A DNA stretch of 64,000 nucleotides from Aquimarina sp. Aq107 (GTDB lineage Bacteria; Bacteroidota; Bacteroidia; Flavobacteriales; Flavobacteriaceae): NCBI RefSeq assembly GCF_943733665.1, contig NZ_OX030782.1, forward strand, positions 578,001 to 642,000, read 5' to 3'. A model generated the notes under the pieces. That model saw only the letters and a program-made list of their open reading frames with translations, did not search any database and was not told where the DNA came from. The translations under genes and the position numbers were made by a program. The first letter of the stretch is position 1. Every line of letters begins with the position of its first letter. Shown here in pieces: positions 52,398 to 62,700 of the stretch.

Positions 52398-53195
52398 ATG
52401 TTTCGACCTTTTCTTAGATATTACCAAATTATAATTCCTCTTTTAGTGATAATTATCTCTTTGATTGGAATGGTTCGATTTAAGAGATTAGGAGAAATGT
52501 CTCGACTGGAGATTCATGACTATTATTTTCGTGTATTTCAGCTTGTGTTTTTTCTTTCTATTGCGTTTTTTGTAGTGCGCTGGGTCTTTAATCTTTGGAA
52601 AGAATACCAGGCGTTAAAGAATGATAAAAATGAAGCAGAACTTATGCTCTTGAAGAGTAAGATAGACCCTCATTTTTTCTTTAATACATTAAACAATTTA
52701 TACGGTTTAGCTATAGAAAAATCTGATCAAGCTCCAGAAGTAATATTAAAACTTTCTGAAATCATGCGATATACTATTTATGAAGGAGAACATAAATACG
52801 TAACGTTAAAAAAGGAAATTGAATATCTAGAGCAGTATTTAGAAATTCATAAATTACGATACAAGAAGCAAGTTGATATTTTTTTTGAACAGAAAATTGA
52901 TGATGATCAAGTAAAAATAGCCCCTTTAATGTTTATCATTTTATTAGAGAATGCCATAAAGCATGGAGCCGAAAGTATGGTCGATAGTGCATACATTAGT
53001 ATAAATCTTACTGTTATGGGAAGTGATGTGTGTTTTGGAATAGAAAATAATTTTAAGTCCAGAACTGAAAAAGTAACGGGTATTGGTTTGAAGAATTTAA
53101 GAAGAAGATTACAGTTACTGTATCCTAAAAGACATGAATTAGTAATGAGATCTAGCGATACTGTATACGAGGCAATACTTAAAATTAAAATATGA
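52398..53195 (+). CDS. LytS/YehU-type sensor histidine kinase
   Basis: A 265-residue membrane kinase: two transmembrane helices (about 8-27 and 45-66), a short coiled coil, then the His_kinase domain with the phosphoacceptor in SKIDPHFFFNTLNNLYGLA (about residue 97) and a degenerate HATPase with LENAIKHGAES and GIGLKNLRRRL. It lacks a periplasmic sensor domain. It overlaps the response-regulator gene by 4 bp, giving a clear two-component pair. Confidence 0.93.
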   Translation: MFRPFLRYYQIIIPLLVIIISLIGMVRFKRLGEMSRLEIHDYYFRVFQLVFFLSIAFFVVRWVFNLWKEYQALKNDKNEAELMLLKSKIDPHFFFNTLNNLYGLAIEKSDQAPEVILKLSEIMRYTIYEGEHKYVTLKKEIEYLEQYLEIHKLRYKKQVDIFFEQKIDDDQVKIAPLMFIILLENAIKHGAESMVDSAYISINLTVMGSDVCFGIENNFKSRTEKVTGIGLKNLRRRLQLLYPKRHELVMRSSDTVYEAILKIKI

Positions 53196-53896
53196 TTAGA
53201 TATATCATTTTAGATGATGAGCCAATTGCGCATCGCATAATAGAAGGTTTTTCGCAAAAATTAAATCAACTAAAAAAAGTAGGGAACGCTTATGATGCTT
53301 TTGAAGCTATTACTATGCTGCAAGAAAATAGTGTAGATCTTTTGTTTTTAGATATAAATATGCCTGAGTTAAGCGGATTCGAATTTTTGAAAACTCTTTC
53401 TAATGCACCTAAAATAATTGTTACTTCTGCGCATAAAGAATTTGCTTTAGAAGGATACGAATTTGATATTACTGATTATTTATTAAAACCATTTTCTTTT
53501 GAGCGATTTCTAAAGGCTGTTAATAAAGTAATTCTTTTTAAAAAGAATGAGATATACATAAAAGGTCCTGAAAAGAATCAATATATATTTATTAAATCAG
53601 GTAAGAAACAATATCAAATATCTTTAGATGATATTCTTTTCATTGAAGCTTCTGGGAATTATAGTAAAGTTTATTTAATAGATGAAATGGTTCTTACATT
53701 ACGTAAAATTTCAACTTTCGAGAAAGAGTTACCAGTTAGATTTCTGAGAGTTCATAATTCCTTTATTGTATCTAAAAATAAGGTAAACGCTATAGAAGGG
53801 AATAAAATCATAATAAACGATCATAACGTTCCAATTGGTCAAACTTATAAGAGTACTATAAGTAGATTGTTTACTTCTGGAGGTAATCAATTATAA
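53192..53896 (+). CDS. LytTR family response regulator
   Basis: A 234-residue regulator: receiver domain (1-118) with acidic DDEP, phosphoacceptor Asp in LLFLDINMPELSGFEFL (about 54), conserved Thr/Ser in IVTSAHKEFALEGYE and Lys in YLLKPFSFERF; then a LytTR DNA-binding domain (about 125-234, DILFIEASGNYSKVYL, FLRVHNSFIVSKNKV). Partner of the upstream kinase. Targets unknown; the following genes are on the other strand. Confidence 0.94.
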   Translation: MIRYIILDDEPIAHRIIEGFSQKLNQLKKVGNAYDAFEAITMLQENSVDLLFLDINMPELSGFEFLKTLSNAPKIIVTSAHKEFALEGYEFDITDYLLKPFSFERFLKAVNKVILFKKNEIYIKGPEKNQYIFIKSGKKQYQISLDDILFIEASGNYSKVYLIDEMVLTLRKISTFEKELPVRFLRVHNSFIVSKNKVNAIEGNKIIINDHNVPIGQTYKSTISRLFTSGGNQL

Positions 53897-53928
53897 TTAT
53901 TTTAGAGGCGAATTGAGTTTTATAAGGC

Positions 53929-54657
53929 TTATTGAGTACTGTTTTTTAGTATTGGCGCATCAAAACCATTTGATTTAAGCTGTTCATATTTTTCAGGATC
54001 GAACTGATATAAAAATGCACCTTTTTTAGATGAAGATTTATCTTTTTTCTCTGTGTTTTTTAATAAATCTAATGATAATATCTTTTTTCTGAAGTTACGT
54101 GCATCAAATTTTTTTTGAAAAATTTCTTCGTATAATAATTGTATTTGAGGCAAAGTAAAGTTATTAGGCAGTAGTTCGAATCCTAACGGGAAAAATTTAG
54201 CTTTATTCCTTAATCTTTCTAGTGCATCGGCAACCATAGTATTGTGATCCAATATAAGATTAGGTAATTCATTTAATGGGAACCAAAATGCTCCGTGTTT
54301 CTCAACTAGATCCTTATTGTCTTGATCTATTCGGATCAAAGCATATTGTGCTATACAAATACATCTAGCTCCAGGATCTCGATGTATGTCTGAGTATGTT
54401 TTCAGTTCTTCAGTAAAAATTTGTTCTAGGCCTGTAATGTCTTTTAAAATTCTATTAGTTGCTTGATCCGAGTTTTCATCAGATCTAACAAAACTACCAA
54501 TTAATGACCAAGAACCTCTCAAAGGCTCAATTTCTCTCTTAAAAACTAGAAGTTTTAAGATTCCATTGTCAAAACCAAAAATAATACAATCGATAGCAAC
54601 AAATATTTTCTCTTTGTTCTCATACCATCGATTCTGTTGATTTTTAGCAAAATCCAT
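53929..54657 (-). CDS. Nudix-domain transcriptional regulator (NrtR/AraR-like), putative galactose regulator
   Basis: About 242 residues: an N-terminal Nudix fold and a C-terminal winged helix (FTLPQIQLLYEEIFQKKFDA then RNFRKKILSLDLL). The Nudix box is degenerate: where hydrolases have RExxEE, this protein has RILKDITGL, losing key metal-binding Glu residues, as in Nudix repressors that only sense ligand. It is divergent from galK-galT. I choose the ATG at 54657, because an upstream ATG (54678) lies inside a perfect inverted repeat that looks like the operator. The galactose link is inference from position. Confidence 0.82.
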   Translation of the reverse strand: MDFAKNQQNRWYENKEKIFVAIDCIIFGFDNGILKLLVFKREIEPLRGSWSLIGSFVRSDENSDQATNRILKDITGLEQIFTEELKTYSDIHRDPGARCICIAQYALIRIDQDNKDLVEKHGAFWFPLNELPNLILDHNTMVADALERLRNKAKFFPLGFELLPNNFTLPQIQLLYEEIFQKKFDARNFRKKILSLDLLKNTEKKDKSSSKKGAFLYQFDPEKYEQLKSNGFDAPILKNSTQ

Positions 54658-54676
54658 AAAAATATTATTGATAAAC

Positions 54677-54705
54677 ATAATAAATGTATTTTTTACATTT
54701 ATTAT
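54677..54705. promoter_or_regulatory. candidate operator of the Nudix regulator in the galK promoter
   Basis: ATAATAAATGTA (54677-54688) and TACATTTATTAT (54694-54705) form a perfect 12-bp inverted repeat with spacer TTTTT. It overlaps the -7 box of galK by three bases at 54703-54705, so binding would block galK transcription, and lies within 20 bp of the regulator start codon. Confidence 0.65.
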
Positions 54706-54710
54706 ATTTG
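54703..54710 (+). promoter_or_regulatory. -7 promoter box of galK
   Basis: TATATTTG, perfect TAnnTTTG, with transcription expected to start near 54717, about 18 nt before the galK ATG. Confidence 0.65.
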
Positions 54711-54734
54711 TTACTTAAATTTGATATCGCTATC

Positions 54735-55886
54735 ATGAACAAAGAAAACAATTTTAATCCTGAGATCATAGTTGATTCTCCGGGACGTATAAACTTCATT
54801 GGCGGACATACTGATTATAATAATGGATTTGTACTTCCTGCAGCAATTGATAAAAAAATAAAATTTGAATTTAAAAAGAACGGAACAACCAATATTTGCA
54901 ATGTTCAAAGTAAAAATTATAATAAATTTCTTGTTGTTGATCTTGCTAAAATCAAACCTAGTACAGAAGGTTGGGAGAATTATATTCTAGGAGTATTACA
55001 ACAATTATTAGATCGATCAGATCGTGTTAGAGGATTTGATTGTATTATAAGTAGTGAATTACCTATAGGATCTGGATTAAGTTCTTCTGCGGCTTTAGAA
55101 TGTGGATTAGCCTATGGAATTAATCAATTGTTTGATCTTAGATTATCTAAATTAGAAATAGCTCAATTAAGCAGAGATGCAGAACAGGAATATGTAGGAA
55201 CTAAATGTGGAATTATGGATCAATATGCCTCTGTTTTTGGCGAAGAGAATATGGTGTTGTTTTTAGATTGTCTCTCATTAGAATATCAGTTGATTCCTAT
55301 GCAGTTAACCGATTATAGAGTTTTAATTATCAATACTAATGTAGAGCATAACCTTTCTACCAGTCACTATAATAAGCGAAGTGAAGAATGTGAAGAAGGA
55401 GTTGAGGTCATTAGAGAAAAATACAACTCAGTTTCTTCTTTAAGAGGAGTGACACTAAGTATGTTGGAAGAAGTAAAGGAATTTATGTTACCTATTGTAT
55501 ATCAAAGATGTTTGTATATCATTCAAGAAAATGAGCGCGTACAAAAGGCAGCAGAATATTTAAAAAATAACAATCTTAAAAGTTTTGGAGAGTTACTATA
55601 TCAATGTCATAAAGGGTTAAGATATCAGTATGAGATTAGCTGTAATGAGTTGGATTTTTTGGTTGATTTTTCTAAAGAGAAAGACTTTGTTTTAGGTTCT
55701 AGGATGATGGGTGGAGGTTTTGGTGGATGTACCATTAATATTATACAGAAAGATTTTGTAGAAACTTATATAAAAGAGATAAGTCAGGCTTACGAAGATG
55801 AGTTTAATATAAAATTAGATGCTTTTCAGGTAGCACCTAGTAAAGGAACAAATCATCAGCTGCTTACTATTCAAGAAAATAGATGA
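54735..55886 (+). CDS. galK: galactokinase
   Basis: Phosphorylates galactose to galactose 1-phosphate (Leloir pathway). About 383 residues, GHMP kinase family, with the galactokinase signature SPGRINFIGGHTDYNNGFVL (residues 14-33), the ATP loop PIGSGLSSSAALE (about 118) and the third motif MMGGGFGGCTIN (about 332). The ATG at 54735 starts just ahead of the signature; an ATG at 54684 lies within the operator repeat and is rejected. It lies 1 bp before galT, in one operon. Confidence 0.96.
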   Translation: MNKENNFNPEIIVDSPGRINFIGGHTDYNNGFVLPAAIDKKIKFEFKKNGTTNICNVQSKNYNKFLVVDLAKIKPSTEGWENYILGVLQQLLDRSDRVRGFDCIISSELPIGSGLSSSAALECGLAYGINQLFDLRLSKLEIAQLSRDAEQEYVGTKCGIMDQYASVFGEENMVLFLDCLSLEYQLIPMQLTDYRVLIINTNVEHNLSTSHYNKRSEECEEGVEVIREKYNSVSSLRGVTLSMLEEVKEFMLPIVYQRCLYIIQENERVQKAAEYLKNNNLKSFGELLYQCHKGLRYQYEISCNELDFLVDFSKEKDFVLGSRMMGGGFGGCTINIIQKDFVETYIKEISQAYEDEFNIKLDAFQVAPSKGTNHQLLTIQENR

Positions 55887-55887
55887 A

Positions 55888-56928
55888 ATGAAAGAGGTTA
55901 TAAATAATAATCCACACAGAAGGTATAATATATTGACAGGAGATTGGGTATTAGTGTCTCCACATAGGACCAAAAGACCATGGCAAGGAAAGCAAGAAGC
56001 TGTAATTGTAAGTAAAACGGCTTCTTATGATAAGACTTGCTATTTATGCCCAACAAATACAAGAATGAGTGGTGATAAGAATCCAGATTACAAAGATCCT
56101 TTTTCTTTTGTAAATGATTTTTCTGCATTATTATCGGATACTCCAGAACAAAATTATGATAACGGTCTTTTGCAAGGTAGTTCTGAGCGAGGAATCTGTA
56201 AAGTGGTTTGTTTTTCACCTGATCATTCATTGACATTGCCTTTGATGAAAGAAGAAAACATACAAAAAGTAATTAAACTATGGAAAAAGGAATATAAAGA
56301 ACTAGGAGAACTGCCCTATATTAATCATATACAGATATTCGAAAATAAAGGAGATGTTATGGGATGTAGTAATCCCCATCCACATGGTCAAATATGGGCT
56401 CAAGAATCCATCCCGCTGGAATCTTCTAAAAAGACAAAACAGCAGAATGAATATTGGGATAAACATCAAAAAAGTTTGTTGCTATCTTATCTAGAACAAG
56501 AACTAGAGATGAAAGAAAGAATAATCTCCGAAAATGAGGATTTCGTTTCTTTAGTTCCTTATTGGGCAGTGTGGCCATATGAAACTTTAGTATTGCCAAA
56601 AAGACATATACAGAATTTAAATCAATTAACAGAAGAAGAGATTGTCTCTTTTGCGAGTATTATTAAAGATTTAACGATTAGGTACGATAATTTATTTAAC
56701 GTTAGTTTTCCGTATTCTGCGGGCATTCATCAATCTCCTACTGATCAAAATAGCCATCCAGAATGGCATTTTCATATGTCATTTTATCCACCTTTATTGC
56801 GGTCAGCAACTGTAAAGAAATTTATGGTGGGATATGAGATGTTTGCAGATCCGCAACGTGATATAACGGCAGAACAAGCAGCAGAAACGCTAAGGTCTTT
56901 GCCTTCTGCACACTTCAGTAATAGGTAA
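55888..56928 (+). CDS. galT: galactose-1-phosphate uridylyltransferase
   Basis: Exchanges UMP between UDP-glucose and galactose 1-phosphate. The 346-residue protein has the N-terminal RRYNILTGDWVLVSPHRTKR, zinc Cys pair CYLCPTN (about residue 50), the catalytic HPHGQIWAQE with nucleophile His (about 165), and the second zinc and substrate motif GIHQSPTDQNSHPEWHFH (about 281). Standard class I length. No galE or galM follows, so epimerase must be encoded elsewhere. Confidence 0.96.
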   Translation: MKEVINNNPHRRYNILTGDWVLVSPHRTKRPWQGKQEAVIVSKTASYDKTCYLCPTNTRMSGDKNPDYKDPFSFVNDFSALLSDTPEQNYDNGLLQGSSERGICKVVCFSPDHSLTLPLMKEENIQKVIKLWKKEYKELGELPYINHIQIFENKGDVMGCSNPHPHGQIWAQESIPLESSKKTKQQNEYWDKHQKSLLLSYLEQELEMKERIISENEDFVSLVPYWAVWPYETLVLPKRHIQNLNQLTEEEIVSFASIIKDLTIRYDNLFNVSFPYSAGIHQSPTDQNSHPEWHFHMSFYPPLLRSATVKKFMVGYEMFADPQRDITAEQAAETLRSLPSAHFSNR

Positions 56929-57041
56929 CGTTAGATACTTGATGTAATTTACGTAAAGAATATAATTTTGACTATTTCTGATTTCTATTTAAAAAGAAAA
57001 AGTGTTTGTTAGGAGTGTTGTTTTTATAAAACATATGACGG

Positions 57042-59336
57042 TTATTTCTTTACTATTTTTACTACAACAGATTTACTAATTGGAGTATTGCTTTTATCTG
57101 CATAATGGTTATGCGGTACCAAGATGTTTGTTTCCGGAAAGTAAGTAGCGATATTTCCTTTTGGGATGTTATAAGGTATTATTTTGAAATTTTCGGCTTT
57201 TCGAGTTATAGTATCATATGTACTTGTTAGATCGACAATTTCTAATGGAATAAAACCAAATTCTTTTATATCATCCGAGTTCATTAATACCACTCTTCTT
57301 TCATTAAAAATACCACGATATCGGTCATTCATTCCGTAAATGGTAGTGTTAAATTGATCGTGAGAACGTATGGTCATCATCAGAAATTCATCTTGCTGTA
57401 GCTGATGAGTAGGTAAGGAGCAGTTACTAAATTGTGCTTTTCCATTAGGTAATTTACTAAAATCTAATTTGCGCACATTGTTTGGTAAGTAAAAACCTGA
57501 CCCTTTGGATTTTTCTTCTAATCCTTTAAAATCACTAATAACTTCTTCTAACTTTGTTCTAATAGAAGTGTAATCAGTACTTAAATTTAGCCAATCTACT
57601 GGATGATTTTCTTTAAAATATGCATGTGCAATGCTTCCAACAATTTCAGGTTCACTTTTCAGGTTTTCAGAAGGTGGTTGTAGCATCCCTTTTGATCTAT
57701 GTACTTTACCCATACTGTTCTCTACAGTAAAAAACCTAGGTTTTCCGTCTTTTTGATCAAATTCAGATCTTCCTAAGGTTGGTAGAATCAATGATGTTTT
57801 ACCTGCGGTTGTATGTGTACGGTTTAGTTTGGTACTTACCTGTACAGTTAATTCACAATTTTGTAACGCATCTGCTGTATATTGCGTATCAGATACTGCG
57901 GAGACAAAATTTCCTCCTAAAGCAAAAAAGACTTTAGCTTTCCCTTCATGCATAGCTTTTATTGAGTGTACAGTATCTAATCCTTCTTTAGTAGGTGGTG
58001 TAAACCCAAAAACTTTTTCGACCGCATCATTAAATGCTTTTGATGCATGATGCACGATTCCAACAGATCGATCTCCTTGCACATTGCTATGACCTCTAAC
58101 AGGGCATGTTCCTGCTCCTGGTTTTCCAAGACTTCCTTTTAATAATAATAAGTTTACGCATTCCTTGATGTTTTCAACTCCATTCTTATGTTGAGTAAGC
58201 CCCATTGCCCAACAAATAATGATTTTTTGTTTATTTGCTAATAAGTTTACCACCTTATCTATTAATGAAACTGAAACTCCAGATTGTTTAATGAGCTCGT
58301 TTTCATCGAAACTCTGTAGATGTTCTAAAAATGATTGATAACCTTGTGTGTAAGTTTGAATAAAATCATGATCGAATATATCATTAGTTTCCTGATCTAA
58401 CGCGGCAAGTTTTATTATAATAGCTTTTAGCAGTGCTACATCTTGATTTATTTTTACCTGTAAGTGGATATCGGTTAGTGCTTCACCACCAGCTATAATA
58501 CCTTTTATTTCCTGAGGATTTTTAAACCGGATAAGTCCTGCCTCTTCAAGTGGGTTTATACTTATGATTTTACCACCTTGCTCTTTGCATTTTTGTAATG
58601 CTGATAGCATGCGAGGATGATTAGTACCTGGATTTTGCCCAAGTACCATAATTATTTCAGCTTTTTCAAAATCATCTAAAGTAACGGAACCCTTACCAAT
58701 TCCTAAAGTTTCTTTTAGTGCTACTCCACTTGATTCGTGACACATATTAGAACAGTCAGGCATATTATTAGTACCAAAAGCTCTTATAAAAAGCCCGTAC
58801 AAAAAGGCAGCTTCGTTACTGGATCTGCCAGAAGTATAAAATATTGCTTCATTTGGATTGTTTAACTTGTGTAATTGCTCTGCAATTAAGTTAAATGCTT
58901 TGTCCCAACTGATAGGTTGATAATAGATGCTATCGGGGTATAAAACCATTGGTTCTGTAATGCGTCCACTCTTTCCGATTTCATAATCTGTCCATTGCGA
59001 AACTTCTTCTACAGAATACTTTGAAAAAAAATCGGCATCAACCTTTTTATTGGTAGCTTCTTCGGCTAATGCTTTTGCGCCATTTTCACAATATTCGCCC
59101 ACTTTAGAAGGTTTTTCTGGATCCGGCCAAGCACAACCTGGACAATCAAAACCTTCTTTTTGATTCATTTGAGCGAGTCCTGTTAAAGATTTCACTACCC
59201 CCATTTCTTTAAAAGCGTGCTTGAGGGCTACTGTAACCGCTTTGGTACCTGCAGCATATGTCGAAGGTTCCTTTAATGTTAACTTAGAAAACGCTGTTGA
59301 TCCAGTTACGGAAATGTTTCTTTTAGAATGACTCAT
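57042..59336 (-). CDS. FdhF/YdeP-type molybdopterin oxidoreductase
   Basis: A 764-residue protein of the molybdopterin oxidoreductase family, matching the YdeP-like branch (oxidoreductase alpha subunit). N-terminal GFDCPGCAWPDPEKPSKVGE with three Cys (about 65-87), the molybdopterin domain with SGRSSNEAAFLYGLFIRAFG, DCSNMCHESSG (about 200), GQNPGTNHPRML and CPVRGHSNVQGDRSVGI, and the C-terminal dinucleotide-binding beta domain (MMTIRSHDQFNTTIYGMNDR). No twin-arginine signal, so cytoplasmic. No electron-transfer partner or cofactor gene is adjacent; the substrate of this branch is uncertain, and YdeP is linked to acid resistance in E. coli. Confidence 0.88.
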   Translation of the reverse strand: MSHSKRNISVTGSTAFSKLTLKEPSTYAAGTKAVTVALKHAFKEMGVVKSLTGLAQMNQKEGFDCPGCAWPDPEKPSKVGEYCENGAKALAEEATNKKVDADFFSKYSVEEVSQWTDYEIGKSGRITEPMVLYPDSIYYQPISWDKAFNLIAEQLHKLNNPNEAIFYTSGRSSNEAAFLYGLFIRAFGTNNMPDCSNMCHESSGVALKETLGIGKGSVTLDDFEKAEIIMVLGQNPGTNHPRMLSALQKCKEQGGKIISINPLEEAGLIRFKNPQEIKGIIAGGEALTDIHLQVKINQDVALLKAIIIKLAALDQETNDIFDHDFIQTYTQGYQSFLEHLQSFDENELIKQSGVSVSLIDKVVNLLANKQKIIICWAMGLTQHKNGVENIKECVNLLLLKGSLGKPGAGTCPVRGHSNVQGDRSVGIVHHASKAFNDAVEKVFGFTPPTKEGLDTVHSIKAMHEGKAKVFFALGGNFVSAVSDTQYTADALQNCELTVQVSTKLNRTHTTAGKTSLILPTLGRSEFDQKDGKPRFFTVENSMGKVHRSKGMLQPPSENLKSEPEIVGSIAHAYFKENHPVDWLNLSTDYTSIRTKLEEVISDFKGLEEKSKGSGFYLPNNVRKLDFSKLPNGKAQFSNCSLPTHQLQQDEFLMMTIRSHDQFNTTIYGMNDRYRGIFNERRVVLMNSDDIKEFGFIPLEIVDLTSTYDTITRKAENFKIIPYNIPKGNIATYFPETNILVPHNHYADKSNTPISKSVVVKIVKK

Positions 59337-59795
59337 CTAGATTAAAGAAGAAATTAATAAAATTTAATATACAATTATTGATGTAATAAATACAATAGTT
59401 CTTGAAAATAAATATTACTAGGAAATGTGTTGGCTTAAGTTAACATATAACTTAAAATACGAATTAGACTATGTATTTAACAACGATGTTTTTATGATAA
59501 AAAAGGGGTTTAAAATTTCGACTAATAAATATTAATCAGTCCTTATAGATAAGTGTCAGTATTTTAGGAGGTGAGATAAGACTCTGGGGCAATTAATATG
59601 CAAACTCAACTTTAGATATATTATAGATTCAGTTTGAACTAAGTCATAGATTTTTATTATTCTAGTACTAGGCTAGATTTCATTTACGTATGCATTCATA
59701 ATATAATCTACTACCATATACTGTAAATATTAATTTGTTTTAGACCCATATTTAAAAATATCATCTTTTTGCGTACGATAATTCAAAATATAATA
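59337..59795. other. 459-bp intergenic region
   Basis: AT-rich, with no credible ORF. It holds CAAACTCAAC at 59601-59610, the same 10-mer found before both metallopeptidase start codons (40729-40738 and 41946-41955), but no gene follows it on the plus strand. The rest carries the promoter side of the molybdoenzyme gene; I see no consensus box. Confidence 0.4.
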
Positions 59796-62700
59796 TTACC
59801 ATTTGCCAGTTATATATAAATATCCAGATAACATTCTGGTTTGACCCTGAAAATCAGTATAATTTATGATATAAAAATAAGTTCCTGTTGGAAGTCCATC
59901 AGAGCCTCCAATAGTTCCATTAACCTCAGAGAAGCCTCTAAATACATTATTTATATTGTCATATTGTTTAGTCTCATATACAATTCGTCCCCACCTATTA
60001 AAAATTTCAACTTTATTATTTGGATAACATTCTATACCTTCTATAATAAAAGAATCATTAGATCCGTTTTCATCGGGTGTTACAGCGTTGTATATTTTAA
60101 TTTCGCAACCACTAAGTAGAGTTTCTGTAGGGTTATCTCCAAAATTATCTAAGTTATCAGATAAGTCTTGTACAATAAGGCCAAGATTAGTAGTGCCGAA
60201 TACTGTAGCTTGATTCGTTACTTTTTGATTTGATATATCTTCTACCGTAATTGTGTATGTTCCAAAAAAGTTTTCGTTATCAGATTCTCCGGGTTCTAAC
60301 GTAATTGATTCTCCGGTAAGAATTAAACCAGGTAAATCATCTTCTATAGTTATGTCAAATAAGGTTACATTTCCTGTATTTGTTACTGTAAACTCGTAAG
60401 TAATAGTTTCTCCTATTTGTGAGATTCCATCATTGTTTTCATCATTAAATCTTGAGGTTTTAATAAGAGCGATACTTTCTATTTGCGATAATTCCACTAT
60501 TGTTGGATTGTCATCACCATCTTCCTCAATACCATTATCAGATATGTCATCTATAGTTGTATTTAAAACACTATCTACTGCAAATATATATGCAGTATTT
60601 GTAACATTACCTACATCAATATCGGCTTGTGTAATTTGATAATCTATCGAAATTGATATTTCCTCCTCTTCTAAAAGTATTCCTTCGATTGGAATTGGCG
60701 ATATATCTAATAAAGGATCATTGATCTCAATAAAGTCTAATGGAACATTACCAATATTATTAATAACAAAGGTATATGTGATGATATCACCCAGTTCTCC
60801 ATTCCCCTGTAAATTAGCTGTTTTTATAAGCTCTATTACAGGATTTGGTATTTCATCATCTTCAATGATTATTATTGCTTGACTTTGAGGTCCAATAACT
60901 AATACATTTTCTACAGTTTCTAATGCGATACTTAAGGTTTCTCCATTAAACTCCACAATATCATCGTCAATAACTTCTATAGGAATGATAACAGACGTAG
61001 TATTTGCTGGAATAATTATAACTCCATTTAATTGAACATAATCTAAATCAGCAGTTGCAATTCCCTGGACACTATAGCTAATAGAAGTATCGATGCCAAC
61101 AGGTTTATCTAGTATTATTTCAAACTCACCCGTTGTGGAAGGTTCACTGGCATTGGTAAGAGCTAAGATGTTTACTTCGGCTAAATCATTATCATTTATA
61201 CTAACAGTAGTAGAGTTTTTGTTTTCTGCTATTGTTACGTCATTATCTGTTTCTGTTAATGATATAATTACAGTTTCTATTCCTTCTACATCTAGATCAT
61301 CTATTACAGATATATCAATAATTCCTGAAATATCTCCTGCAGGAATAATTATGCTTCCGTTTAAAGCCGTGTAATCTTCATCTGGATTAGCTGTTCCAGA
61401 TACAGCATAACTTATAGTTGTCGCTATAGATACAGGATTACTTAAATTTAATGTAAATATTCCATCTGTATTAGGTTCTGATGCTTGCGTTGTTGATACG
61501 ATATTTACTTCAGAATTGTCATTATCAGATATTGTTATAAATGCTTCACTTTCTGTTCCTATAATTACAGAATTATTAGTTTGTGTAATGGTAATAATTA
61601 TTGTTTCTTCTTCTTCTAAAATCAAATCATCTAGTATAGGTACTTCAATTGTTCCAGAAGTATTTCCGGTAGGAATGGTTAAACTTCCACTTAAAGCTGT
61701 ATAATCCAAGTTTTCTATTGCTGTTCCAGTGATATTGTAGTTAATAATTGTTGGAATTGAGACAGGGTTACTCAAATTTACTGTAAATAATCCGTTAGTA
61801 TTTGGTTCAGAGGCTTGTGCTGTCCCTACAATACTGACAATTGACCCGTCATTATCAAGTATTTCTGCGGTTGCGGTATCTGTTGTAATAGCTACTTGTT
61901 GTGCATTAGCATTGGTAAGAGCTATAGTTCCAGTAAATGTTTCTGTAGGTTCTACGATAAGATCTCCCAGTATAGATACAGGTAAATTAATAGCTGTCTG
62001 ACCAGCGATTAGTGTATAGGACTGTGTAGTTTGTGCTGTATAGTCATCCCCATCAATTGCTGTTGCATCAGATGTAGTAAGAATAAATATGATATTTTCT
62101 TCCGCTGGTATATTACTAGTTACCGTAAAGTTTTCTGTTTGTGTAGCTTCATTTTCAGTGATTGTAAATCCTGCAATGCTCAGTTCCAGACTATCATTAT
62201 CAAGTATTTCTGCTGTTCCTTGGTTCTCTGTAATAGTTATTCCTGTTTGTCCATTGGTTTGTAGATTGCTTAGATTCACAAAATAGGTTTCCGTAGGTTC
62301 CGCAATGTTATTATCAAGTATAGTTACACTAAAGGTTTGTATATTGTTATTAGTTCCTCCAAAGGTCAGTGTTGTTGCGGCTATTGTTGTATAATCATCA
62401 CCTGTGATTGCTGTATTATCAGCAGTACTGTAATCTATGGTAAAGTCGTTCTGTACATTCCCTGTTAGTGTAACCGTAAAAGTAGCTGTTCCATCATCTT
62501 CATTGACACTTACATCATTGATACTTAAAGTAACAGTATCATTATCAAGTATTTCTGCTGTTGCGGTATCTGTTGTAATAGCTACTTGTTGAGCATTAGT
62601 ATTGGTAAGAGCTATAGTTCCAGTAAATGTTTCTGTAGGTTCAGCTATAAGATCTCCCAGTATAGATACAGGTAAATTAATAGCTGTTTGACCAGCGATT

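Noticed and set aside
54684..54686. ATG as start of galK
   Set aside because: It lies inside the 12-bp inverted repeat and upstream of the -7 box; the extra 17 residues have no family support.
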